From the NCBI GenBank assembly GCA_030669775.1, contig DAOVCZ010000051.1, forward strand, positions 1 to 9,940: a stretch of DNA of 9,940 nucleotides, in the 5' to 3' direction. A model generated the notes under the pieces. It was not told the DNA's origin. It worked only from the letters and a program-made list of their open reading frames with translations, and made no database searches. This stretch comes from Chloroflexota bacterium (GTDB lineage Bacteria; Chloroflexota; Anaerolineae; Anaerolineales; UBA4823). Positions 1 to 7,167 of this stretch are shown in pieces; position 1 is the first letter of the stretch; every line of letters begins with the position of its first letter. A program made the position numbers and the translations under genes.

Positions 1-40
1 GGGTGAGTTAGAAATTTGCATGATCAAGGAGAATAATTAA

Positions 41-1837
41 ATGAGTGAAAAAATACAACAAGCTGAATTGATCTCTCCCTATGGAGGGAAACTTGTCGAC
101 CTGGTTGTGAAGGGTGAGGAATATGAGGAACTGCTTGAAAAATCGAGCCGCTTACCCTCGATCCAAATATCTCAGCGGGCTCTATGTGATCTGGAGTTAT
201 TAGCAACAGGAGCCTTTTCCCCATTAGACCGTTTTATGGGGAAGGCGGACTATGAGCGTGTGCTCACTGAGATGCGATTAACAAATGGGATGTTGTTCCC
301 AATCCCAGTTACTTTACCGGTGGACGAGGATTCTCTATCCACTTGGGGTGAGCAAATCACATTAAGCGATTCGCGCAACAATACGATCGCGGTGATGCAA
401 ATGGAAGAGGTTTATCACTGGGATGAATTGCGTGAGGCTAGGCTTGCCCTGGGCACAACGGACCCACGTCATCCGCTTGTTTCTGAAATGAACACCTGGG
501 GGAATGTCTACATATCGGGCGCATTAAAAGTGATTGACCTGCCAAAGTACCATGATTTTAGAGAGCTGCGCAAGACACCTGCACAGGTTCGTGAGCAGCT
601 TTCATCTCTGGGCTATGACAAAGTGGTTGCCTTTCAAACACGGAATCCACTGCACCGTATTCATGAAGAGTTGACGAAAAGGGCTGCGGATCAAGTCAGC
701 GGCAGCTTATTGATCCACCCGGTTGTTGGTTTGACTAAACCAGGAGATGTAGATCATTACACTCGCGTCCGGGTTTACCGCACTTTGGTTGAAAATTATT
801 TCGATCCCCAGCGGACTATTCTGAGCCTGTTGCCCCTTGCCATGCGCATGGCAGGTCCACGCGAAGCTCTTTGGCATGCTATCATCCGCCGCAATTACGG
901 CGCAACCCACTTCATTATCGGTCGCGATCACGCAGGTCCTGGTAAAGATAGCAATGGGAATCCATTTTTTGGTCCCTACGAAGCACAAATGATGTTGGGT
1001 CAGTATGGTGAGGAAATCGGTGTCCAACCGATTGAGTTCAAAGAGCTGGTTTATCTGGCGGATGAGGAACGTTATGAGGAGAGTTCGAAAATCCCGGAGA
1101 ATGCTCGAATTTTCTCGATTTCTGGCACCCAGGCGCGTGAAGACTACCTGGCGAAAGGAGAACTGCTCCCGGATTGGTTTACCCGTCAGGAAACAGCTGA
1201 GATCCTTCGAAAAATGTATCCGCCTAGACATGAACAGGGAATGTGCCTGTGGTTTACCGGTTTAAGCGGATCGGGCAAATCAACGACTGCTGAGATCCTG
1301 ACCTCATTACTTCTCGAGCGTGGTCGCCAGGTGACATTATTGGATGGGGATGTGGTGCGAACCCATCTCTCAAAGGGTCTTGGATTCAGCCGTGAAGACC
1401 GGGACACCAATATTCTGAGGATTGGCTTCGTAGCTGGAGAGATAGCACGGCAGGGAGGCATCGTCATCGCAGCCGCCATTAGCCCATATCGAACCACACG
1501 CAATGAAGTGCGTAAGATGGTCGGGGAGGAAAGATTCATCGAGATCTTTGTCGATACCCCGATTGAAGTTTGTGAAGAGCGTGATACCAAGGGATTGTAC
1601 GCCCGCGCTCGCCGGGGGCAGATCAAGGGGTTCACCGGTGTCGATGACCCATATGAAGTTCCCGTTGATCCTGAGATAACACTTGACACAGTGGATTTCT
1701 TACCGGAGGAAAATTCGCGTAAAATTGTTGAGTTCTTGGAAGCGCGTGGATTTCTTCTCCCAGATGGGACCAACGGCAATTCTATTCCCCAAGGAGAAGA
1801 GCTCCAACCAGAGATGGCTGAATCAACTGAGGCGTAA
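41..1837 (+). CDS. sat-cysC: Bifunctional sulfate adenylyltransferase / adenylylsulfate kinase (ATP sulfurylase-APS kinase fusion)
   Basis: This cytoplasmic enzyme makes APS from sulfate and ATP, then phosphorylates APS to PAPS, the sulfate donor for sulfotransferases. The 598-residue product has an N-terminal PUA-like region (about 1-170) and an ATP sulfurylase domain (about 180-390). The sulfurylase carries the QTRNPLHRIHE motif at 199-209 (His205, His208), GRDHAGPG at 294-301 and ISGTQAR at 360-366. The APS kinase domain (about 398-572) has the P-loop GLSGSGKST at 407-415, DGDVVR at 435-440, AAISPYR at 478-484 and a KGLYARARRG stretch from 517. Both active sites look intact, unlike fungal fusions whose kinase-like domain is regulatory. 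About 25 acidic, low-complexity residues end the protein. The ATG at 41 follows AAGGAG at 26-31 with good spacing. The next gene starts 7 bases after the stop. A sulfotransferase at 8067-8966 suggests that the PAPS serves glycan sulfation; a role in assimilation is the alternative. Confidence 0.96.
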   Translation: MSEKIQQAELISPYGGKLVDLVVKGEEYEELLEKSSRLPSIQISQRALCDLELLATGAFSPLDRFMGKADYERVLTEMRLTNGMLFPIPVTLPVDEDSLSTWGEQITLSDSRNNTIAVMQMEEVYHWDELREARLALGTTDPRHPLVSEMNTWGNVYISGALKVIDLPKYHDFRELRKTPAQVREQLSSLGYDKVVAFQTRNPLHRIHEELTKRAADQVSGSLLIHPVVGLTKPGDVDHYTRVRVYRTLVENYFDPQRTILSLLPLAMRMAGPREALWHAIIRRNYGATHFIIGRDHAGPGKDSNGNPFFGPYEAQMMLGQYGEEIGVQPIEFKELVYLADEERYEESSKIPENARIFSISGTQAREDYLAKGELLPDWFTRQETAEILRKMYPPRHEQGMCLWFTGLSGSGKSTTAEILTSLLLERGRQVTLLDGDVVRTHLSKGLGFSREDRDTNILRIGFVAGEIARQGGIVIAAAISPYRTTRNEVRKMVGEERFIEIFVDTPIEVCEERDTKGLYARARRGQIKGFTGVDDPYEVPVDPEITLDTVDFLPEENSRKIVEFLEARGFLLPDGTNGNSIPQGEELQPEMAESTEA

Positions 1838-1844
1838 GGAAGAG

Positions 1845-2738
1845 ATGGAAAAATTACCTCAGCTATTCGACCTGACGGGCCGCGTGGCAGTGGTAACCGG
1901 CGGCGCTGGATTATTGGGGGGTGAGTTCTGTCGGACCTTAATGGGAGCTGGTGCTTATACAGTTATTGCTGATATCGACGAGGCAGCAGCAAAAGATACC
2001 GCTGCATCTTTGAACGAGCTGCAATTCAATAAACGAGTTCGATCCAAGGAAACATCTCAGCGAGCATTGGGGATTCAGACAGATATCTCATCTAAAGAAT
2101 CAGTGCAACAGATGGTTGCGAAAACGCTGTCCGTGCATAACCGGTTGGATATCCTGGTTAATGGCGCCGCTTTGGATCCCAAGTTTGATCATCAGCGAGA
2201 GACGAACCTGGAAGAAGATGAACAAGCACATAGGCTAGTCGATCCACTCTCGATTAATTTTGAGGATTACCCATTAGACCTTTGGAATCAGGCATTGGAG
2301 GTCAATCTGACAGGAATGTTCTTGTGCTGCCAGGCAGCTGGAAAGCAGATGGTTGAGCAAGGTAGAGGGGTAATCATTAATGTTTCTTCAATTTACGGTC
2401 TCGTCGGACCTGACCAACGAATTTACCAGAAACAAGGTGAACCACCTCAGTATAAACCTGCTCATTATTCAGTTACCAAGGCCGGGGTAGTCGGTTTGAC
2501 CAGCTATCTGGCTACATATTACGCAGGAAAAGGTATCCGGGTGAATGCATTGACTCCAGGAGGTGTCTATAATGATCATGACGATACCTTTCTGGAAGCG
2601 TATTCAGCCCGATCTGTGATGGGTCGCATGGCTGAAAAAAATGAGATGAACGGCGCTTTGCTGTTTCTTGCTTCCGATGCTTCATCATACATGACTGGTG
2701 GAAATCTGGTCGTCGATGGAGGGTGGACTGCCTGGTGA
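1845..2738 (+). CDS. Short-chain dehydrogenase/reductase, PtmA-like
   Basis: This is a 297-residue NAD(P)-dependent oxidoreductase with a Rossmann fold. Visible SDR features are the cofactor loop TGGAGLLG at 18-25, Asp80, the VNGAA stretch at 105-109 (the NNAG position), Asn154, the SS pair at 181-182, the catalytic pair Tyr208-xxx-Lys212, and a C-terminal MTGGNLVVDGG. The Ser-Tyr spacing (26) is about twice the usual 13, because of an insert after SSIYG. From memory, this insert and the GGAGLLG start resemble PtmA (Cj1332), which sits beside the CMP-legionaminate synthetase PtmB in Campylobacter. The neighbour here is likewise a cytidylyltransferase, so a role in nonulosonate precursor synthesis is inferred; the substrate is unknown. 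The frame stays open back to 1683, but ATG 1845 is chosen. It has AAGGA just upstream, lies 7 bases after the previous stop, and leaves a normal SDR N-terminus. A generic sugar or polyol dehydrogenase is the alternative. Confidence 0.9.
   Translation: MEKLPQLFDLTGRVAVVTGGAGLLGGEFCRTLMGAGAYTVIADIDEAAAKDTAASLNELQFNKRVRSKETSQRALGIQTDISSKESVQQMVAKTLSVHNRLDILVNGAALDPKFDHQRETNLEEDEQAHRLVDPLSINFEDYPLDLWNQALEVNLTGMFLCCQAAGKQMVEQGRGVIINVSSIYGLVGPDQRIYQKQGEPPQYKPAHYSVTKAGVVGLTSYLATYYAGKGIRVNALTPGGVYNDHDDTFLEAYSARSVMGRMAEKNEMNGALLFLASDASSYMTGGNLVVDGGWTAW
2718..2722 (+). promoter_or_regulatory. Ribosome binding site for the cytidylyltransferase gene
   Basis: GGAGG lies inside the end of the SDR gene, 12 bases before the GTG at 2735. 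It favours GTG 2735 over the in-frame GTG at 2723, which would overlap this motif. The spacing is a little long, and termination at 2736-2738 probably helps by translational coupling. Confidence 0.5.
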
Positions 2739-3484
2739 ATGCGGCCAAGGTCTTGGCGATCATTCCTGCCCGGGGGGGCTCAAAAAGTATTCCCCGAAAA
2801 AACATCCGTGATTTTGCGGGTTACCCTTTAATTGCCTATAGTATCTCCGCTGGTCTCACAGCAGAGACTATCAGCAGAGTAATTGTTTCCACTGATGATG
2901 AGGAGATCGCTGCAATCTCCAGGGACTATGGGGCAGAGGTTCCTTTTAGCAGACCTGAAAATTTTTCCAGGGATGACACCCCGGATTTGCCAGTCTTCCA
3001 ACATGCTTTGGATTGGCTAAAATCAAATGAGGGTTATCAACCTGAGATCATCGTGCAACTACGTCCCACTTCCCCCTTACGCAGAACAGTACATATCAAC
3101 CAGGCAGTCTGGGGATTGTTGGAGCACCCAGATGCTGACTCCATTCGCACAGTCTGCACACCTTTCCAAAATCCATACAAAATGTGGAGAATCGAAGCGA
3201 ATGGATTTATGCAACCAATAATCGCCAGCGATTTAACAGAACCTTACAATTTGCCGCGCCAGTCCCTCCCTGAGATCTACTGGCAAACCGGGTATGTTGA
3301 CGCAGCCTGGGCTGACACGATTTTGGGTAAAAACTCGATGACTGGTGAGCGTATTTTTCCTTTGGTTATCGGTGCAGAAGAGTGGATTGATATTGACTCT
3401 CCAGATGATTGGAGACGAGCAGAACGCTTGTTGGAAAGTGGAGAGATTAATCTGGGGGATTTGGGTTTCGAGATTACAAAATAA
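2735..3484 (+). CDS. neuA: CMP-nonulosonate synthetase (acylneuraminate cytidylyltransferase family)
   Basis: The enzyme transfers CMP from CTP to a nine-carbon sialic-type acid, giving the activated sugar used by glycosyltransferases. The 249-residue product matches the usual length of bacterial NeuA/LegF/PseF proteins without extra domains. It shows the nucleotide-binding signature IIPARGGSK at 9-17 followed by RKN at 21-23. Further on are STDDEE at 52-57, QLRPTSPLR at 98-106, and the metal-binding region IDIDSPDDW at 218-226 (Asp219 and Asp221 are the likely magnesium ligands). GTG 2735 is taken as the start. It overlaps the SDR stop by four bases (GTGA), has GGAGG upstream, and places the signature near the N-terminus as in relatives. 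An in-frame GTG at 2723 would add four residues. The sequence alone does not say whether the sugar is Neu5Ac, legionaminic or pseudaminic acid; the PtmA-like neighbour leans towards a legionaminate-type sugar. Confidence 0.93.
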   Translation: MNAAKVLAIIPARGGSKSIPRKNIRDFAGYPLIAYSISAGLTAETISRVIVSTDDEEIAAISRDYGAEVPFSRPENFSRDDTPDLPVFQHALDWLKSNEGYQPEIIVQLRPTSPLRRTVHINQAVWGLLEHPDADSIRTVCTPFQNPYKMWRIEANGFMQPIIASDLTEPYNLPRQSLPEIYWQTGYVDAAWADTILGKNSMTGERIFPLVIGAEEWIDIDSPDDWRRAERLLESGEINLGDLGFEITK

Positions 3485-3594
3485 CTCGGTAGCAGCTATC
3501 AGGTTTAATAAAATTTACATATCCTGGATTGCATAACTTGGTTTTATTCATTTGAAGATTTTGTAATGCTGCAATTTAACGATTGGAGGATATT
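3485..3594 (+). other. Longest intergenic gap (110 bases), AT-rich leader of neuB
   Basis: This is the only gap of more than 40 bases in the cluster. It is AT-rich and ends in a strong ribosome binding site. I looked for a terminator and found no stem followed by a T-run. TTTACA at 3514-3519 resembles a -35 box, but I see no good -10 box at the right distance. A second, internal promoter for the neuB half of the cluster is possible but not shown. Confidence 0.3.
3585..3590 (+). promoter_or_regulatory. Ribosome binding site that fixes the neuB start
   Basis: GGAGGA sits four bases before ATG 3595. An in-frame TTG at 3583 lies two bases upstream of this motif and so cannot be served by it. The ATG at 3595 is therefore the start. 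Confidence 0.75.
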
Positions 3595-5496
3595 ATGTCC
3601 GTGGTCAAAATAGGTGACCGGTTAGTAGGTGACGATCAACCGACATACATCATTGCGGAAATCGGGGTCAATCACAACGGCATCCTTCCCTTAGCCATCG
3701 AGTTGATCGATGCTGCGATCTCTGCGGGTGCGGATGCTGTAAAGTTTCAAAAACGGAAATTGGATCAGCTGTATGCTCAAAAATACCTTGATAACGCCAA
3801 CTCAGGTGAAAAAACGCTGCGCTATCTTCTTCCGATATTACAAAGGGTGGAGCTGGCGGACGAGGCTTATTTTGAGATCGTCGAATATTGCCAGCGTAAA
3901 GGTATCACCTTTTTGTGCTCAGCTTTTGACATACAAAGTGCGGATTTCGTCGATCAACTCGGTGTTCCAGCGTTTAAAGTCGCCTCCGCAGATATGACCA
4001 ATTTGCCATTACTCGATCACCTGATTGGAAAAAATAAACCTTTGATCATATCGACAGGCATGTCAAATATGGATGAGGTCGAGTTCAGTGTAAATTTCTT
4101 AAAAGAGCGGGATGCCGAATTCATCCTGTTGCACTGCAATAGCACCTACCCAGCAGCTTTCGAAGATATCAACTTGCGTTTCATGGATCGATTGCGGAAA
4201 TTTGGGGTACCAGTTGGCTATTCTGGCCACGAACGCGGTATTGCTGTGTCGACGGTAGCCTCTGCTATGGGTGCTTGTATCATCGAAAGGCATATCACTC
4301 TTGATCGCACAATGGATGGGCCAGATCATGCCGCAAGTTTAGAACCGCATGGCTTCAAGAAAATGGTTCGGGATATCCAACAGATCAATTCAGCGTTGGG
4401 TACCGGTGAAGAGAAATTTATCTCCCGTGGGGAAATACTAAATCGAGAAGTCTTGGGTAAGAGTTTATTGGCAACCCGTAGAATTGAGCCCGGTGAGAAA
4501 ATCACACAGGATATGGTTACCGTGAAAGGTCCTGCGCTTGGTCTCTCCCCGCAAAGATACCCTGAATTGATCGGGCGTACATCCACCCGAGTGATTGAAG
4601 TAGATGAACCATTTACAGATCGGGATTTGGGATTCAATATTGAGCTCGATGTAGAACATACTCTACCTCTCGAGTGGGGTTTTACTGTCCGTTTTCGAGA
4701 TTTCGAAGAGACGTTGAACTATCAACCATGGATGCTTGAGTTTCATTTTACTGACCAGGACCTGGATGAACATTACCCTGGTCAGGACCATGATATTAAA
4801 CTTGTTGTCCATGCCCCGGAATTCTTTGAACGCACGCTTGTTGATCTTTGCTCCCAGGATGATCGCCAGAGGGGACAGTCTGTTGAGTTAATCCAAAAGT
4901 CGATCAACTTGACTCGGGAAATGGCTCCCCATTTCAAGGGCAAGCCGAAAGTTATCGTCCATACGGGCGGTATGAGCCTGGATAATCCCATTGAGAATCG
5001 AAATGAGTTATATGATAATTTGCGAACCTCCGTTAATGATTTGGATTACGAAGGTGTAGAGCTGCTCTTAGAAAATCTCCCACCTCGTCCATGGTACTTC
5101 GGGGGTCAGTGGTTGACTAATGCTTTCATGGATGCTTATGAGATTCGGGATTTCATTGAACCATTGGGATTGGATATGTGTTTTGACACTTCTCACGCCA
5201 AGCTATACTGCAACTGGGCGCATGTTGATTTCTATGAACAAGTCAAGGTATTGCTGCCATACATCCGCCACCTGCATCTGTCCGATGGCGCTGGATTGGA
5301 TGGTGAAGGATTGCAGATTGGGGAAGGTACCATCGACTGGGTGCGTTTCTTTGAGGTGATTGGAGCGGGACGTCCAGATGCTTACCAGGGTACGATGATC
5401 CCCGAAATCTGGCGTGGGCACCAACGTGGAAATGAGGGATTTGTGATCGCCATCCGCCGATTGTCTGAGGCTTACTTTGAAGCAGAAAAAAGGTAA
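3595..5496 (+). CDS. neuB: Nonulosonic acid synthase (NeuB family) fused to a C-terminal sugar isomerase-like TIM barrel
   Basis: NeuB enzymes condense a 2-acetamido hexose such as ManNAc with phosphoenolpyruvate to form a nine-carbon acid. The product has 633 residues, against about 340-350 for a usual NeuB. The synthase barrel (about 13-270) has AEIGVNHNG at 21-29, KFQK at 50-53, STGMS at 153-157 and HCNSTYP at 180-186. It also has GYSGHERG at 208-215 and ERHITLDRTMDGPDH at 231-245; His212 and His233 fit the metal ligands of known NeuB. A SAF (antifreeze-like) domain follows at about 284-349. Residues 355-633 look like a xylose isomerase-like / AP endonuclease 2 barrel: HAPEF at 406-410, LLENLPP at 491-497, CFDTSHAKLY at 529-538, HLHLSDG at 559-565, GEGTIDW at 576-582, PEIW at 603-606. 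Glu493, Asp531, His534, His561 and Glu604 could form its metal site. That domain may epimerise or isomerise the precursor or product; this is inference. Confidence 0.95.
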   Translation: MSVVKIGDRLVGDDQPTYIIAEIGVNHNGILPLAIELIDAAISAGADAVKFQKRKLDQLYAQKYLDNANSGEKTLRYLLPILQRVELADEAYFEIVEYCQRKGITFLCSAFDIQSADFVDQLGVPAFKVASADMTNLPLLDHLIGKNKPLIISTGMSNMDEVEFSVNFLKERDAEFILLHCNSTYPAAFEDINLRFMDRLRKFGVPVGYSGHERGIAVSTVASAMGACIIERHITLDRTMDGPDHAASLEPHGFKKMVRDIQQINSALGTGEEKFISRGEILNREVLGKSLLATRRIEPGEKITQDMVTVKGPALGLSPQRYPELIGRTSTRVIEVDEPFTDRDLGFNIELDVEHTLPLEWGFTVRFRDFEETLNYQPWMLEFHFTDQDLDEHYPGQDHDIKLVVHAPEFFERTLVDLCSQDDRQRGQSVELIQKSINLTREMAPHFKGKPKVIVHTGGMSLDNPIENRNELYDNLRTSVNDLDYEGVELLLENLPPRPWYFGGQWLTNAFMDAYEIRDFIEPLGLDMCFDTSHAKLYCNWAHVDFYEQVKVLLPYIRHLHLSDGAGLDGEGLQIGEGTIDWVRFFEVIGAGRPDAYQGTMIPEIWRGHQRGNEGFVIAIRRLSEAYFEAEKR

Positions 5497-5520
5497 AGGT
5501 CTGCTTATATTAAATTATTA

Positions 5521-7167
5521 ATGGAAAATCGCAGCCTCATTTCTCGAATTGAAACCAAACAAGCGGATTGGAAGCGTGATTGGCGTATGTACCAGCTCAA
5601 TCGGCAGGTTGTCAATAATACGCACCCGAAACCGGATAAACCAACGGTGGCTTTTTTTGTTGCCTCGACGAGATTGACAGGGATAAGTTTAAATGCAGCA
5701 TTTTCCTACCTGACAGCCTGCGGATTACAAGTTGCTGATGTTCCAGTTGTATATTTTGCCTGCCAGGCTGGAATGAGTAGATGTGTATTAGGAACAAATT
5801 GGCAGGATCCATCCCAACCACCACCTTGTTCAGCGTGTATTTCTCAATCCAGACGCTTGTTTGCCCACGCGCCGACAGTTGATTTTACTTACCAGGAAGA
5901 TGAGATCCTAAGAAAATCGGTTGAAAAACTAGATGTTTCTGAGCTTAGCAAGTTTGTCTACCAATCAACGCAGGAAATGGATGTAGTTGATGATATCCCT
6001 TTGGGGAAGTTAGTCTTACCTTCTCTCCGTTGGGCAAACCGGTTGCACAGCTTGCCAGATGATGAACCAACCAGATTTCTGTTCCGCGAATATATTTTAT
6101 CCGCCTGGCACGTAGCAGTTGAGTTTGCCAGGTTCTTAGAACAGACGGAACCCGATGTTGTTGTGGTGTTCAATGGAGTTCTCTACCCCGAAGCAACAGT
6201 ACGCTGGCTTGCACAACAGCGTGGACTGCGGGTGATCACGCATGAGGTAGGGTTTAAACCCTTCTCGGCTTTTTTTACGGACCAGCAAGCGACAGCTTAT
6301 CCAATTGATATTCCAGATGGATATGAGCTGACAAGTGAGCAGAACGCCTCCTTGGATGAATACTTAGAACAGCGTTTCAAAGGTAATTTCACGATGGCAG
6401 GAATTCAATTCTGGCCTGAGATGCGCCAGACGGATGAAGATTTCATCCAGAAAGCGAACCAATTCGACCAGATCGTTTCTGTATTTACCAATGTGATTTT
6501 CGATACAAGCCAGATTCATGCCAACTCGGTGTTCTCCAGTATGTTCGCCTGGTTGGATCTGGTGGATGAGATTATCAACAATCATCCCGAGACACTATTC
6601 GTGATCCGGGCACATCCAGATGAATTACGCAAAGGGAAGCAAAGCCGGGAGAGTGTTCCGGAATGGATCATTCGAAAAGAGGTTGACAAGTATAGCAATG
6701 TGATTTTTGTCAACCCGAACGAGTATCTAAGTTCATATGATTTAATCCAACGTTCGAAATTTGTCATGGTTTACAACTCATCCATTGGTTTAGAGGCGGC
6801 CTTGATGGGTGAGGCAGTTTTGTGTGGTGGAAAAGCACGTTATACACAATACGATACTGTCTTTTTCCCTGCTTCGCCAGAGGAATATCGCTCGAAGGCT
6901 GAGCAGTTCATCTCAACCGACAAGATAATAGAGATCCCAGGAGAATATCTGCTCAATGCTAGACGTTTCATGTATTTCCAGCTCTTCAAAGCATCATTAC
7001 CCTTCGACGAATTCCTGGAAGAGCATACCCGTCCGGGTTATGTGCGATTGAAATCGATCAGTTGGCGCCAACTCAAGACAGAAAACTCGTCGACAATGCA
7101 GACTTTGATTAATGGAATTATCCACGATCAACCTTTCTTATTAGGGGACCAGAAAAATTATGCTTGA
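5521..7167 (+). CDS. Putative GT-B-fold glycosyltransferase, capsule-biosynthesis type
   Basis: I do not recognise a named family with certainty. The 548-residue product has no signal peptide or membrane segment, so it should be cytoplasmic. The N-terminal half (about 41-260) looks like a Rossmann-type domain: VAFFVAST at 43-50 and PDVVVVFNGV at 211-220. It includes a cysteine set at Cys81, Cys88, Cys103 and Cys106. The C-terminal half (about 315-500) has VIRAHPDE at 361-368 and VYNSSIGLEAALMGEAVL at 417-434. That His-Pro / Ser-Ser...Glu pattern is typical of donor-binding domains in capsule polysaccharide (KpsC/KpsS-like) and related GT-B enzymes. Its place after the CMP-sugar genes makes a nonulosonate transferase a reasonable inference, unproven. 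The start at ATG 5521 lies 24 bases after the neuB stop in an AT-rich gap and has no good Shine-Dalgarno; AAAGG at 5497-5501 is too far. The gene overlaps the methyltransferase by eight bases, which suggests coupling. Confidence 0.75.
   Translation: MENRSLISRIETKQADWKRDWRMYQLNRQVVNNTHPKPDKPTVAFFVASTRLTGISLNAAFSYLTACGLQVADVPVVYFACQAGMSRCVLGTNWQDPSQPPPCSACISQSRRLFAHAPTVDFTYQEDEILRKSVEKLDVSELSKFVYQSTQEMDVVDDIPLGKLVLPSLRWANRLHSLPDDEPTRFLFREYILSAWHVAVEFARFLEQTEPDVVVVFNGVLYPEATVRWLAQQRGLRVITHEVGFKPFSAFFTDQQATAYPIDIPDGYELTSEQNASLDEYLEQRFKGNFTMAGIQFWPEMRQTDEDFIQKANQFDQIVSVFTNVIFDTSQIHANSVFSSMFAWLDLVDEIINNHPETLFVIRAHPDELRKGKQSRESVPEWIIRKEVDKYSNVIFVNPNEYLSSYDLIQRSKFVMVYNSSIGLEAALMGEAVLCGGKARYTQYDTVFFPASPEEYRSKAEQFISTDKIIEIPGEYLLNARRFMYFQLFKASLPFDEFLEEHTRPGYVRLKSISWRQLKTENSSTMQTLINGIIHDQPFLLGDQKNYA

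Noticed and set aside
2..40. Possible C-terminal tail of an upstream gene ending in TAA at 38-40
   Set aside because: Only 12 codons are visible, with nothing to recognise. Stops in the other two frames at 4-6 and 9-11 would serve equally well as an upstream gene end.
707..1231. Long open frame on the minus strand within sat-cysC
   Set aside because: It lies wholly inside a strongly supported gene on the other strand, and its translation shows no recognisable motif. The same holds for the other minus-strand frames, for example 1186-1779 and 7892-8344.
1683..1844. Possible 54-residue N-terminal extension of the SDR overlapping the end of sat-cysC
   Set aside because: The extension has no SDR-like sequence and overlaps conserved APS kinase coding sequence. 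ATG 1845 has its own ribosome binding site and gives a normal SDR N-terminus.
3491..3499. TAGC-A-GCTA short palindrome after the cytidylyltransferase stop, considered as a terminator
   Set aside because: The central loop would be one base, which cannot form a hairpin, and no T-run follows.
4751..4785. Perfect 9-base inverted repeat (CTGACCAGG / CCTGGTCAG) with a 17-base loop
   Set aside because: It lies inside the neuB reading frame between two domains, has no T-run, and can arise from similar codons for Asp, Gln and Gly. There is no sign of a terminator or a recombination site.
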